DNA of 64,000 nt, taken from the NCBI GenBank assembly GCA_905178155.1, contig CAJINV010000007.1:2833151-2897150 (forward strand), written 5' to 3'. The notes under the pieces are model-generated. The model made no database searches and was not told the origin of the DNA. It saw only the letters and a program-made list of their open reading frames with translations. Positions 45,379 to 56,100 of the stretch are shown here, one piece after another. Source of the DNA: Amoebophrya sp. A120 (taxonomy: Eukaryota; Sar; Dinophyceae; Syndiniales; Amoebophryaceae). A program made the position numbers and the translations under genes. Numbering within the stretch: the first letter of the stretch is position 1; each line of letters opens with the position of its first letter.

Positions 45379-47543
45379 TCAACAAGCGCGAGCGACTTCC
45401 ACAAAATGAAAAAATATTTTTACCTTGTCCACCAGCACTTCCAATTTCGACTGTTTCCTCTCGTCCACCACGGGATCATCATCCTTTTCCTCTCCCCGTC
45501 CCACCGCGGTGATCTGCGTCAACATCAAAATCCCGATCACGTTCAGACAGTACCCCAGCCCAACCCCGCACATGTTTCGAGCCCCATAGAACCGGTACTC
45601 CTGCCAGAAGACCAAACCGTACGTACACTCGGCAACGAACGTGCAGCCGTAGAACGCCGGACAGGATTGCAACGCGCCGTAGTAGAAAACGCCCAGATTT
45701 TGCATCGCCGTGCACACAATGCCACAGAACAGGAACATCGCGAAGGCGGGCATGATCGTGAACACCTCGGGGGGAAATTTCAAATCCGTGCCGATGAGAA
45801 CAAAGAAGTTATTTTTGCTGTTGTTGTTCTCTTGCTGGTACATTGGTATTGTGTTTTCTCCATTTCCTGTGCCAGTACCGTGAGAAGGTGAAGAACCCGA
45901 TGGGTCGTGGTCGTGACTTCTGCTATTCCTGGCCGCGAAGTCTTCGATGATGTATGCGAGAAGCCCAAACATCAACTTCGCAGAAGTCACGGACATCCCG
46001 CTGAAAAGTGCCGCCACGATGGAAAATTGCAGGTTGCTGATTCCTGGAAGCCCAGGGCAGTTGTTGGATGTGGTTGTTGAGCCTGCTCTTGCAGCAGACG
46101 GGTCTGGATCGGGCGGTCCTACAACAGAGGAAGAACTGCCGGCGGCTGTTGTGCTGGTGCCTGTCGCGATACTACTTGATGTGCTGTGCTGCGAAAATCC
46201 TCCGGTACCGGTTGTAGTTGTGCCTGAGCCTGTTGTAGTACTGCTATAATCGGATAGATCTTTGACCGCGTTTCCTCTATTCGCCTCCACTTGAAAACAC
46301 GTAGCAGAAGTTGTAGCCGACGGGTCTTGATGCTCGATCTCCGCCATGAAACTCTCACTGCTCATACTCGTCGTGGACGAGGCTCGGGTGGACGGCGGGG
46401 ACTCCGTGAGAAACTGTTTCCCGACTAAGCTTTCTATCTTCGAGAATCGTGTTCTATCTTCACTAGTGTTCTCGTGATTCGCCGCATTCGTCATACTGTT
46501 CCGAAACGGAGACCGTGCGTTGGATGCTTTATTATTTGACGATGTAGATCGCGAATGATGCAGGCTGTCCATTCTCATGTCCGAAGAGGATGCTGGCTGT
46601 TGTACAGCCGCAGCACTGTGGTCAACAGAGTCGACAAGCCCATCGCCTTTGATGCCGTTTTCTTGGCCGGCGCTCAAGAGCCCGCGCCCGCTTGCTCGGC
46701 CGGCTGCACCTGTTTTCACGAAATGGTCATCATCGACCGGTGCGCGCAGCTCCCAGGACGACGAGGATTTGCTTGGAATTTCTATCGCACTTCCACTAGT
46801 TGTACTGCCTGCAGGAGCTCTACCAGCGTCTTCATTCCCGTTATTTTCAGCGTCCAAAATTTCCTTTCTTCTTTTCTGGTCTTCCTGCAGGACCCTTCGG
46901 ATCTGGGACCCCTTCAGCACAACCGTGGTGATACTGAACGCAAAAAGGATGAGAAATGGGATCTGCGACACGTTGTGCATCACCAGAGCATTGTTGAATC
47001 TTTGGTCTTTGTTCCGGGGCTCGATGCTGAAACTGCAGATGATAACCACCGCCGACATGATGAAGAAGGCAGAAACATAGTGGAGCCTGTAAAAACGACG
47101 TGTGGGCGACATAAAGAAGGCTTGATTTTTCTCATGTCGTGCGTATTAAATTATTTCGCATCTGTTCGTAAGCACCGAACGAAGCAAACGCGGAGTAGTA
47201 TCTAAAAGTGCTGGTGCCAATCAACTAATATCGAGTTCTCTGCTTACCTTGTCACCTTCTCGCCCAGCAGCGGCGGCGCCACGAAAAAATTTGTAACCAA
47301 GCAGAACGGCGCCAGGGCCCCCAAAATCGACTGCGGACCGATCGCGAACGCGACGGAGTGGCCTATTTGACCCAAAAGAAACATCGCAAGACCGAGAAAC
47401 CATATTGGCTGCTTTTTGAACTCCTGCCCCCGGTTCTGCAATAAGGACCATTTTTGAATGATCAAGCCCGTGTTGGTCAGGAAGGCCGAGGACAGGGAGA
47501 TGATAATTGCGTACCACCAATTTCGATCGGCGGAGGAAGACAT
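45379..47543 (-). CDS. NIPA-like (DMT superfamily) transporter, copy B, 667 aa
   Basis: Exons 47543-47248 and 47086-45379; intron 47087-47247 with donor AAG|GTAAGCA and acceptor TACAG|G; phases fit (2004 nt). Same plan as copy A. Exon 1 has 'RNWWYAIIISLSSAFLTNTG', 'QPIWFLGLAMFLLGQIGHSV', 'FAIGPQSILGALAPF' and 'LLGEKVTR', which joins 'LHYVSAFF'. A 300-residue Ser/Thr/Gly-rich loop follows. The second helical half includes 'GMSVTSAKLMFGLLAYI', 'VCTAMQNLGVFYYGALQSC' and 'YGLVFWQEYRFYGARN'. 'FGALQS/YGALQS', 'GLVFWQEY' and 'SVTSAK' are shared with copy A, showing tandem duplication. The first intron lies at the corresponding point (just after the conserved GE) in both, so the duplication is older than the intron differences. 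Mg2+ or other cation transport is inferred from family. Confidence 0.85.
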
Positions 47544-48071
47544 TTTTTGTACTGGTGCCTAGAACTTCTAGAAGCTAGTATGTATCTCAAAAAGTCAAAG
47601 CCGGGATAGATTTAGATTAGGGGTGCCAGTGCAAAAACTTCTACACATAGCTTACTTCATCAGTACCTATTCTTGAGAGGTTATATTTGCTCGTGACAAG
47701 ATTACTCTCTCTCATGGTTGAACGAAGTACAGGCTCCGTGATCTTCAGATGGCGACTCAAAGAAACACTCGACGGCCACAAACGGCCTTTGCATTTTACG
47801 TTTTCTTCTCCAGTAGCTAGCCCCGGTCTTCTCCTCCGGAAGATCAGCCAGTTACCTGAATAGACTGATGCGAACTCAAAGAAGCCGGGTCGAACAAAAA
47901 GCGAGAAAACTCGAATCACGAGGAAATACTGGACGAGGAGGACGACAATAAGCCTCGCCTTTTCGATACTGTCAAGGAATTCCTAAGCTCGACCGTTGAT
48001 TTTATTTCAACACGATCATAATCTTTCACGACTTTGAAAAGTAACAGAACAATGGAGATAGACTCGTTCTA
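47544..48071. other. Intergenic spacer
   Basis: Nothing recognised. Confidence 0.5.
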
Positions 48072-48752
48072 CTATGCCATCTCAAAAGTAGCTTCGTCTA
48101 TGACGCCGTTATCCGCTTCGGCCCGGAAACGTTCGTGTTTGTCTCCCACAAAGAACTCTTTAACCGGGTACACCGTCCCGCTCACACACTTCTGTACCTC
48201 ACTGATCACGTAGTTTACGCCCCGGTAGATCTCCGCGACCCCCTCCATAATGTCGTCTATCGTGTCGGAGACCGCGGTCCGCGTCTTCTCCTTGATCTTC
48301 CTCTCCTTCTCCGCCTTCTCCTATTGAGAGGAAAAATCCCCCCTCCCCATATCAAAACGCAATTTCTGATGCTGGATTTGTGTACACAAATCAGGTCTGT
48401 ATTGCAGAGAGGCACTGCGGCCAGAATCTCAGGCTAGGTAGGGGCGTATGGGTCTAGTTGTTCAGCACGACAAACGGCTCACTTTTAGGCCCAACAGCAT
48501 GACAAATCGCTTCCGTAATGGGGCGGAAGGTTCTGCCCTTGTCTTCTTGCAAGACAAATGTGATCTGTGGCCTCAAATCAGCAACACAAATTTTCGGAAA
48601 CATACCTTTTCGATATGGGGAGGGGGGATTTTTCCTTTGGATATCTCCTGGGCGGCCTTCTGGGCGGGCGTAAGCTCGATGCCCTCCTCGCCACCGCCGA
48701 GTGCGTCCGCAGCGGACTTTTCCTTGTTTGGGTCCTCGGCTGGGGCGGACAT
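48072..48752 (-). CDS. Small acidic protein, 117 aa, unknown
   Basis: Exons 48752-48644 and 48316-48072, split by a family-2 introner element; 354 nt in total. It starts 'MSAPAEDPNKEKSAADALGG', then a Lys/Glu helix made across the junction ('QKAAQEKAEKERKIKEKTR'), then a compact C-terminal half ('TIDDIMEGVAEIYRGVNYV', 'QKCVSGTVYPVKEFFVGDK') ending 'ATFEMA'. No membrane segment. I do not recognise the family; the C-terminal half looks like a folded amphipathic domain. Without splicing, no frame longer than about 85 codons is visible, so standard ORF calling would miss it. Confidence 0.8.
48322..48643. mobile_element. Introner element, family 2
   Basis: 322 bp, flanked by TCTCC at 48317-48321 and 48644-48648. 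Left end TATTGAGAGGAAAAATCCCC, right end …TTTCCTTTGGATA. Same orientation as 15002-15322. Removal joins 'QKAAQE' to 'KAEKER'. Confidence 0.94.
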
Positions 48753-49784
48753 AATTGTGAGGAGTAGACGAGTGTAAAAAGTGCAATATGGTGGAATATG
48801 CTCGTGTATGCTTTCACATAAAGACAATGGTGATCATGCAAACAACTTCGCTTATCTTAAAGGAAAAAACAGGTTGAAATCCACGGAGAGCATCATTGTG
48901 GGCGGTGGACATGCTGTGACGATTGTATTGAGAAAACGGGAAAACTTTTGTGCTCGACGAAACAACCAATTCTACGTAAGCACCGATGTTTTTTGATACG
49001 ACATCACATTGAAGTTGAACGCACGATCATGATATGGACGAAAAATAACACGATCAGAATATGAAACAAATCACGATTACTTAGTCCACGACGTAAATTC
49101 CTTGAACGAAGAAACCTGACCATAAAAACCACGAACGACGGAAGGCACAATGACCTAAATGTGGGACGATTGTTGTAACACGCTCATTATCAACAAGTTC
49201 TCAAGGTAACAATTTCGGAGATTGTACCAGCATCGAAATTGATTTACTATTGCGCGTTGATGTTCCCTTGTTTTTTACATGGACCAATGGAATCTTCTAT
49301 GTTTCTTTTTGCAAGAATTTCATTCTATCTTGTAGTCAAAATTTAAATTTGGCAATTCACCAACGATCGACATCGATGACCTTCACTAGATTTCATCCTA
49401 GAGTATACAATTCTATCTAGTAACGTGTCTCGCAACATTTTTGACTGTGCGAATCACATTCTTATCCTACATATTTTACAAGCAAAATCAACTAAAAAAA
49501 TATTTTCAATCGCGATTTCTTCATGCCAATTTTCTTTCGGACAACTGATTCCTTTACATTTGCCTATGTCTGATCCATCACTATGCAATCGTTTTCAAAA
49601 TAGACCACGACGTATCTACAAGAAGTACAAACCGAAACTTAAAACTTTTTTCATGTGAATGACGCATGAACCTCAAACTGGATTGTAGGACTACATACAT
49701 CAGAAGCATACGTAAACTCGAACACAAGTTGTACCGTCATCAACATCACGTCCCCAAGCAATAATACCATAGAGTTCCTACGAC
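48753..49784. other. Intergenic spacer (1.03 kb)
   Basis: Distinctly AT-rich; no coding, repeat or RNA signal recognised. Confidence 0.5.
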
Positions 49785-52266
49785 TTACTTCGCGGGGGAC
49801 CCCCTTGCGCGGGTGGTCTGCGCCTTCCGCTCAAAGTAGGACAGTTGCCGCGTCGCGATCGACAAATCCGTCTCCACCTCGTCCTTCCGGCCCATGATGC
49901 TTTTCAACCCACAAAAATCCTCCGCTTCCAACTTCTTCATGCACAGACAGAAGGCCGGAAAGTCGATCCGGTCGGTGTCGTTCCCCTCGCGGGCGCACTG
50001 GTGCATCATGTCCTTCAGCCGGGCCGTTTCCTTCTTCTGCAGCGTCATCTGCAAAGCGCGGAAAAACTCACGGAACTCGGCTGTGATAGATGACATAGTT
50101 GTTTTGTATTTCATTTCTCCATTACAACATTGTCATTCGGAATCCGTCTGTGTCATGCATACCACACATCACGACAGCATGCAAAACCTCAAGAACCCTC
50201 AGTACCGACGCCCAGCTGGGGTTTGCTTTCCCCCTCAACCTTGGCGTACTCGTTGAAAATTGCCTTCAGGTTGTCCACATCCCGCTCCAGATAGCCCGTC
50301 TCGTCGATAATGGCGACCTGCTGGCGGCGCTCCGTGGATTCCCAGTACGCATCCATTTCGCGGAAGAGCGAGAGCATCTGATCCGCCGTGAACCAGCCCG
50401 TTTCGTCAGCGTCAATTTTCTGCATCTCCCGGAGCAGCCACTTCTGGTTCTCGTTGGTGTCAACGCCGAGGTCTTTCAGAACCTGGTGTACGTGTGACCA
50501 ATGCATTCTTGTTGTGGAATTTCAATTTGCCAGAAGTTGTGATGGGCTTAATAGCAGCATGTTCCACGCGAAAATTCATTGCAAAATTGGATCAAAACTT
50601 GTCGTAAAAAGGAAAAAAAATCACATACCTTGAACAACGCACTGGTCTTGACCGCAATCTCGCTACCGTCTTTCCTCGCGGCCCGCTGCATGGCCCGGGA
50701 CTTGGAAAGTTCCGCGACTTTATCGAAATCCGCATCGTCATCCGAGTCTTCGTTTGCCTCCGGATTCTTCTCGGACAGTTCCGAGATGCTGGAAACCGGC
50801 TGCGCGCCCCGCTCCTTCATGGCGCCCTGCACTTTCAGTGCGAAGGTGTTCGCGTAGCCCCTCCAGGGGTGCGCGTCTTGCATGTTCTTCGTAAAAAGGT
50901 GGACGAAGGAGAGGAAATTTTCAAAGGAGATCTGCTCCTCGCTGCCGTCCATCTGAAAGAAGTAGAGTTTGTCATGCTGAGAGCAAGTCGACGAGATCAT
51001 ATGATCATTCAGTTATGCAGCCTGTTTGAATTCAGCATACTGGTGGGTCCTCTTGCAGCATGCATGCGATGAAAAAATCATCTCTGTGATACACGAAACT
51101 GCTATGTACCTTCAGCCCCATTTGTTGCGCGGTCTTTTTGTGCACGGCGTCCACCATTTCACGGGTCATGTCGCGGACCAGATCCTGGCCAAAAAACCGC
51201 TCACCAATCATTTGCAACCTGATATTTTTTTTCAACATGCGACGTTTAGTACAGCATCTGGTTCTGCTGGACCATTTCTGGTGTCATGCGCTCCAACAAT
51301 GTAATCCTTTTGTGAACGCATGCAAATGAAATTTTGCATGAAAACAGAAACCAGCGCTGCAGCAATAAAATGTGTGGAGTGAAAAGATGAATCCTCTCAT
51401 GCCAACGTCCTATCATACCGGGAGTCCACTTTGATGAAGTTTTCCAGCTTATCCTCAGCTTCCAACTCACCGAAAACAAACGACAGCCTGTCCAGCTGCT
51501 CTTGCGATATCAAATGTAAAAGTGTCTGGGTCTGGAAACTTGTGATGCTGGGGGGCGTCTCATGATGAGGCCACAAGTGCTGGCTCAGCATGACAAGTTT
51601 CTGAGCTTCTAGGTGTTGCCTATTCTGCATGACAAACTGCGTTTCTGCATCACAGAAAAATGGAGCTCTTGGGTAACGTGCATGACAGATTTAAGAGTCA
51701 TGCCAGACAAGCATGACAAACATGCATTCTTCCAGACCCAGACATTTTTGCAGTTGATATGCGAGTAGAGGACACGAAACCGTGCCCAGTTGTCTTCGCT
51801 ACAGGAAGACCGGCGGCGGTTANTTCTTCCAGACCCAGACATTTTTGCAGTTGATATGCGAGTAGAGGACACGAAACCGTGCCCAGTTGTCTTCGCTACA
51901 GGAAGACCGGCGGCGGTTAAAACCTATGGAAGCGTCAGGTTTGAAATCGTCAAAGTTGAAATAATTTGCAATGCATAAGATGCATGACCCGAGGCGCGTG
52001 TGTTGCAGAGCAGGCAAGTGAGGCCGATTGTAAGCCTGTTTGGGGTTACAGCTCGAGCTGCTAAAGTAGCATGAGAAAATCGCTCTTCTTTGCCTAAGCA
52101 GCATGACAAACTGGATTTAGGGACCACCGAAATTTGTCATGCGCCACTTGAAAACTGGGTTCCAACTGGCATCCATTTTATGCATGACAAATTATTTCAA
52201 CTTTGTCGATTTCAACTCTGACACATCCATAAAACCCGCTTTGAGGTTTTGCGACTGGGTGGCCAT
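49785..52266 (-). CDS. EF-hand-type protein, 395 aa, seven exons
   Basis: Exons: 52266-52232, 51919-51857, 51502-51419, 51218-51110, 50952-50629, 50482-50206, 50080-49785 (1188 nt, all phases consistent). The first two junctions are introner elements (family 3, then family 1) and the other four are GT-AG introns. Protein start 'MATQSQNLKAGFNRRRSS'. EF-hand-like loops: 'KIDADETGWFTADQM' (Asp, Asp, Thr, Gly at loop positions 1, 3, 5, 6, but Gln at 12) and weaker 'AIIDETGYLERDVDNL', 'GNDTDRIDFPAFCLCM' and 'DGSEEQISFENFLSF'. The C-terminus is basic. Calcium sensing is inferred; several loops lack ligands and may be structural only. Exon 2 lies in the assembly-duplicated segment around the N at 51823; only one copy is used. 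Confidence 0.82.
51508..51759. mobile_element. Introner element, family 1 (subfamily C)
   Basis: 252 bp, flanked by TGCGA at 51503-51507 and 51760-51764. TATCAAATGTAAAAGTG at the left; …TTTTTGCAGTTGATA at the right. The interior differs from subfamilies A and B. Removal joins 'RVLYS' to 'QEQLDR'. Its right terminus is repeated after the N because of the assembly duplication. Confidence 0.9.
51727..51919. other. Assembly gap (single N) with a 96-bp exact duplication
   Basis: Bases 51727-51822 are repeated exactly as 51824-51919 on either side of the only N (51823). The repeat covers an introner terminus and exon 2 of the EF-hand gene. Two contig ends sharing an unmerged overlap is the simplest reading. 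Confidence 0.92.
51925..52231. mobile_element. Introner element, family 3
   Basis: 307 bp, flanked by AAACC at 51920-51924 and 52232-52236. The ends are TATGGAAGCGTCAGG at the left and the imperfect complement CTCTGACACATCCATA at the right; TIR about 44 bp. Nearly the same sequence and length as 62587-62893. It lies 30 codon-bases after the start codon; removal joins 'LKAGF' to 'NRRRSS'. The junction can be placed as GT-AG. Confidence 0.92.
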
Positions 52267-53196
52267 TATTTTTGCGCTACGGAGGTTTTTGATCTGTAGT
52301 TCGAGTTCCCGTTTACTTGTTCTTCAATGTTGACCTGAGGTGGGCCAACAGCAGCGTCTTCTTTTAGGACAGAAAATAGGTTCAGTTGTACTTGGCAGAA
52401 GTAGAGAGAATCGAAGTCGTTCCCCCGAGTTTTCTGCTTTGTTTGTTATCGTACCGTATTGGTCTTGTCAGAGGGTTCCTGCTGAACTGAAATTGAAAAT
52501 TTTCCTTTTGAGGAGTGCAGAGCATATGCTGTTTTGGGGAAGCGGAAGGGTCATCGACAAGAAAAAATTAAAAAGCAGTGGTCACGGAAGCAAAAAAATA
52601 TACTCGATACAGCTCACGTGTCACTCAAGACTGCCCGTCGATGCAAAAAAAAGAAGAAATTAAGCCGAACCTCACGGGAAAAAACGAGTACAAAAAACGC
52701 TGAACAAAAGACAACACATTGGCCAAAGCCAAGCAGACAATAAACCGAAGGAATTTCTGCAGTAGAATAGCATGGGAAAGAAAATGTTCTTTGAGTTTCA
52801 TTGGAATACTGGCCAAAGGCGGTTCTCAAACCGGGAAGAAGTTTACCAGTTCGCCTTGCATTTTGGAAACGTGGAAATCATTGATGAAGAGACAAAGCCT
52901 CTTTATGTAGGAGGATGCGCTGAGGAGGATGCGAAACTACTGCAGCACGTTCATTGTGTTTGGCAATCGACAATCTGTGTCATGTAATCGTGTGAATTAT
53001 CTTCTTTGCGTTTGACAAAAATATCGACAATTGGTGTTCAACATTACATGAGTTTTTTTTTAGCGAAAATCACATCGAAATCGAAAACGAAATCGGCGCT
53101 GTATAATTTTCGTAGCAAATAATGGTTAGTGTAGCCATACTTGTCGGAGTCGGAAAATTCAAGTAGCCTAAATGAAAAAGCAAAATTTCTCGTCGA
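52267..53196. other. Intergenic spacer (0.93 kb)
   Basis: AT-rich. A plus-strand frame of 71 codons at 52772-52987 ('MGKKMFFEFHWNTGQ...') has a possible start but no recognised homologue and would be the only host gene on this strand; I leave it uncalled. Confidence 0.4.
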
Positions 53197-56100
53197 TCAG
53201 TATAGCGTCCTGCTGTTGACTTTCAGAAACAGAACAGAGGAAACCAAAAACGCCAACAGCAGCACGAAGCAAAAGACCCAGTTGAAGATGACAAAATTCA
53301 AATCGTCCGTCACTTCCATACCCGCCCAATACCGTCTCAACGCGCCGGTGTACATATCCTGAATCTCCGCCATAGTGTACGGAGCGTTTGATGGGAGAAA
53401 ATCCGATCTTGTTTCGCTAGAACTACTCTCGACCAGCTTCGCCATCGAATTCGAAATAGCCGCGAACTCCACATAGCTGATGAGCTTGATCAAATACCCG
53501 CTTGGTGTGATCCACTGCATCCAGGAGAGATACGCCGGCATGTCCTCGAGCGGACGGTACGAACCTGATAAGATGAACATTTTTTTTCATATATAGTCTC
53601 TTGATCGAATGTAAAATTAAAGGTATATATAATTCTCGCACAGGACCACCACATTTGTCAGTCCATGATAAATACCTGAGAAACAGCTCGGAATCGCGGT
53701 CAGAAACACCGGTCCCCACAGCAACGCTCTTTCCGGCGCGTTCACGTTCATGGTCGCAAGCATCAGCCCCGTCGCCATGCCGCAAAATCCCATGAACGCC
53801 ATGGTCGCCCACAGTAGCAAGAAGTTCGCGCACAGCCCCCAGAACACGTAGGGGAGAAACAGCAACCACGCGGACTGAAGTAAGATAAGAATCGACTCCA
53901 CGAAGATCTTCGACATAACATACGGCGTCACCGAGTACAGCTGCGAATGGAACTCCCGGTTAAAAATAGGCCGCTCCACCGCGATTCCCATCAACAACGC
54001 CTGCGCAGCGGACATGAGCACGACTAGATGTACTTGGCCTATATCAAATGCAAAAATGTCTGGGTCTGGAAGATTGGAACTTGTCATGCTAAATCTGAAG
54101 CATGCAAAAATCTGTGTTGCATGATTACCAAAAGTCGTCCAGTTTTCTTGACCAAGTCGGGAGGGAGTTTCTCATGCAGGATAGGCATGAGAGAGATCGC
54201 ACAGAATCTGTCATGCTAGGTCCGGCATTCCAGACCTCATGGGTCATGGAAAAGCTGCATGACAAACTCCTGCAATCTTCCAGACCCCGACATTTTTACA
54301 GTTGATAGCCTAGCGGGCCGTGCAACTCCCGGATTTTCGCCCGAAATTCCCCCTCGCCGTGCACGTAGTAATCGGAATTGGGGTTGTTCGGGTCCGCGTA
54401 GGTCCGCATGATGCCAAAAGTGAGCTCCCGGGCAACATTCGCGTACGCCAAGCTGTAGATAATGACGGAGATGGAAGGGATCAGCATCTTGCTCACCATC
54501 GCCTTCACGTCTCGGGTTCTGTGCGACCACTCGCGGTGCAGGAGAAGATTGAATTCGCTGGTGCGGGTGATTGGCGATTTTCCTGTTGAGAGTTTGCCCT
54601 TTGTATTTTTTGCTCGAACCACGGAGGCTGTGCTTCTTGCGGAGGTGTTTTCGAGAAGTTTCTTGCCCTGCACTGCTTTTGGCTCGTTCGACTCGTCGTT
54701 TTTGGTGGAGCTTCTGGTGGAGACTACTTCTGAGGAGCCCGGACGTAGTTGTGCATCAAACCCTTCTACCGCTACAGCTTGGAGTAACGCCTTTTTCTCC
54801 TCTGCGATGTCTTGAGTACTAGAGCTGTCTTGGCAAAGCTTATTTTCCGCTCTGTTTGTTTCGTCGTCGGAACTGAATGAAGTACTATCCGACCACACAG
54901 AAGATTCGTTCCCTTCGCTCTCGTCTGACGAGTCGTCAGTGTAGTCGGAGGACGGTGCGCCGTCGCTGCTCTTCCCCCCACCGCCATTTTTGTCCTCGGT
55001 CGAGGAACGTCTTGTCTTTCGTCTCCTACAACTCCCACCACTACCGCGATTGTTCACCTTCGCACTCACGCGCACGGGTCGCGGGTCGTCATGCTCATCA
55101 TTTTGGACGAATATCAGGTTGGTGATAAGAGGATGGAGGAGATCTGGTGTTCTTTCATCGGCATTTTTGTGCTGTTCTCGTCCGCCTGGTTGTAGTTGTT
55201 GCACTTCTACACTTTCTTCCAGCAAATCCCTCGAGGACCTCCGTAGTTCGTCCTCCAACGACTGCTCTATTTCGTGTTTTTTCCCCCGGAGCCCTAGAAA
55301 CAGCGCTTTGTGGTTTTCTCTGACAAACAGAAATTCCTCGTTGGAAAAAGACTGCGCGAGGTAGAGCAACCAGTCACAGGTGCCGTAGCCTTCTGGAATG
55401 GGCTGGCCGACGATGAGTTCTAAAAAGCCGGAAACGGTTTGGAGTCTCACTGCGTTCATGTTTTTGAAGAATTGTTCCCGGGAAAGCTCCAGTTCGTGGA
55501 GCAGGTTGCTGGGATGATGTTCTTGTTGGAGCTTCATCTCGACATGGTCATTGGCTTCAACATCCCTGCTCGCTTCCTCGTCCTCAGCAGTAGAAGAGAA
55601 TATTTTCATCTCGACATTGTTATTCCCTCCGTCCCGATCCTGTTCTACTGTAGAAGCTTCTTCTTGTTCCCGACCCAGCGGCATCCCTTCAATGGAGAAC
55701 GCAACCGCTTTAATATTTGTTCCGTCAGTTATTTGCTGTTCTTCCTCTTCTAGCCCTCCCAAAGCCGCCGTTTTTCGGTTCAACTCATTCGGAGAAGACG
55801 CGAACGCGGTGACTAATGGACTCGTACATGCGGTTGGCGATAATTGCAGCTCAGTGGACTGAAAATTGAACTTCGACGTCGCAGTGTACGCATTATCTCT
55901 CAGCAACGCCGCCGCCCGCTTCCCGCTGTACCCTTCCAAAAGCACCTCCCCCGCGCGGAGACAAAGCACGCGGTCGAAATTGTCGAAAAGCTCACTGGAG
56001 GGTTGGTGAATCAAATGCAAATATGTCTGGGTCTGGAAGATTCTGAAACTTGTCATGCACGTTTTGCATGAGTCATGAGGTCTGGAATGCCGCGAGACCT

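Noticed and set aside
52772-52987. 71-codon plus-strand frame MGKKMFF...
   Set aside because: Short, no homologue recognised, and opposite to all host genes; possible but not supported.
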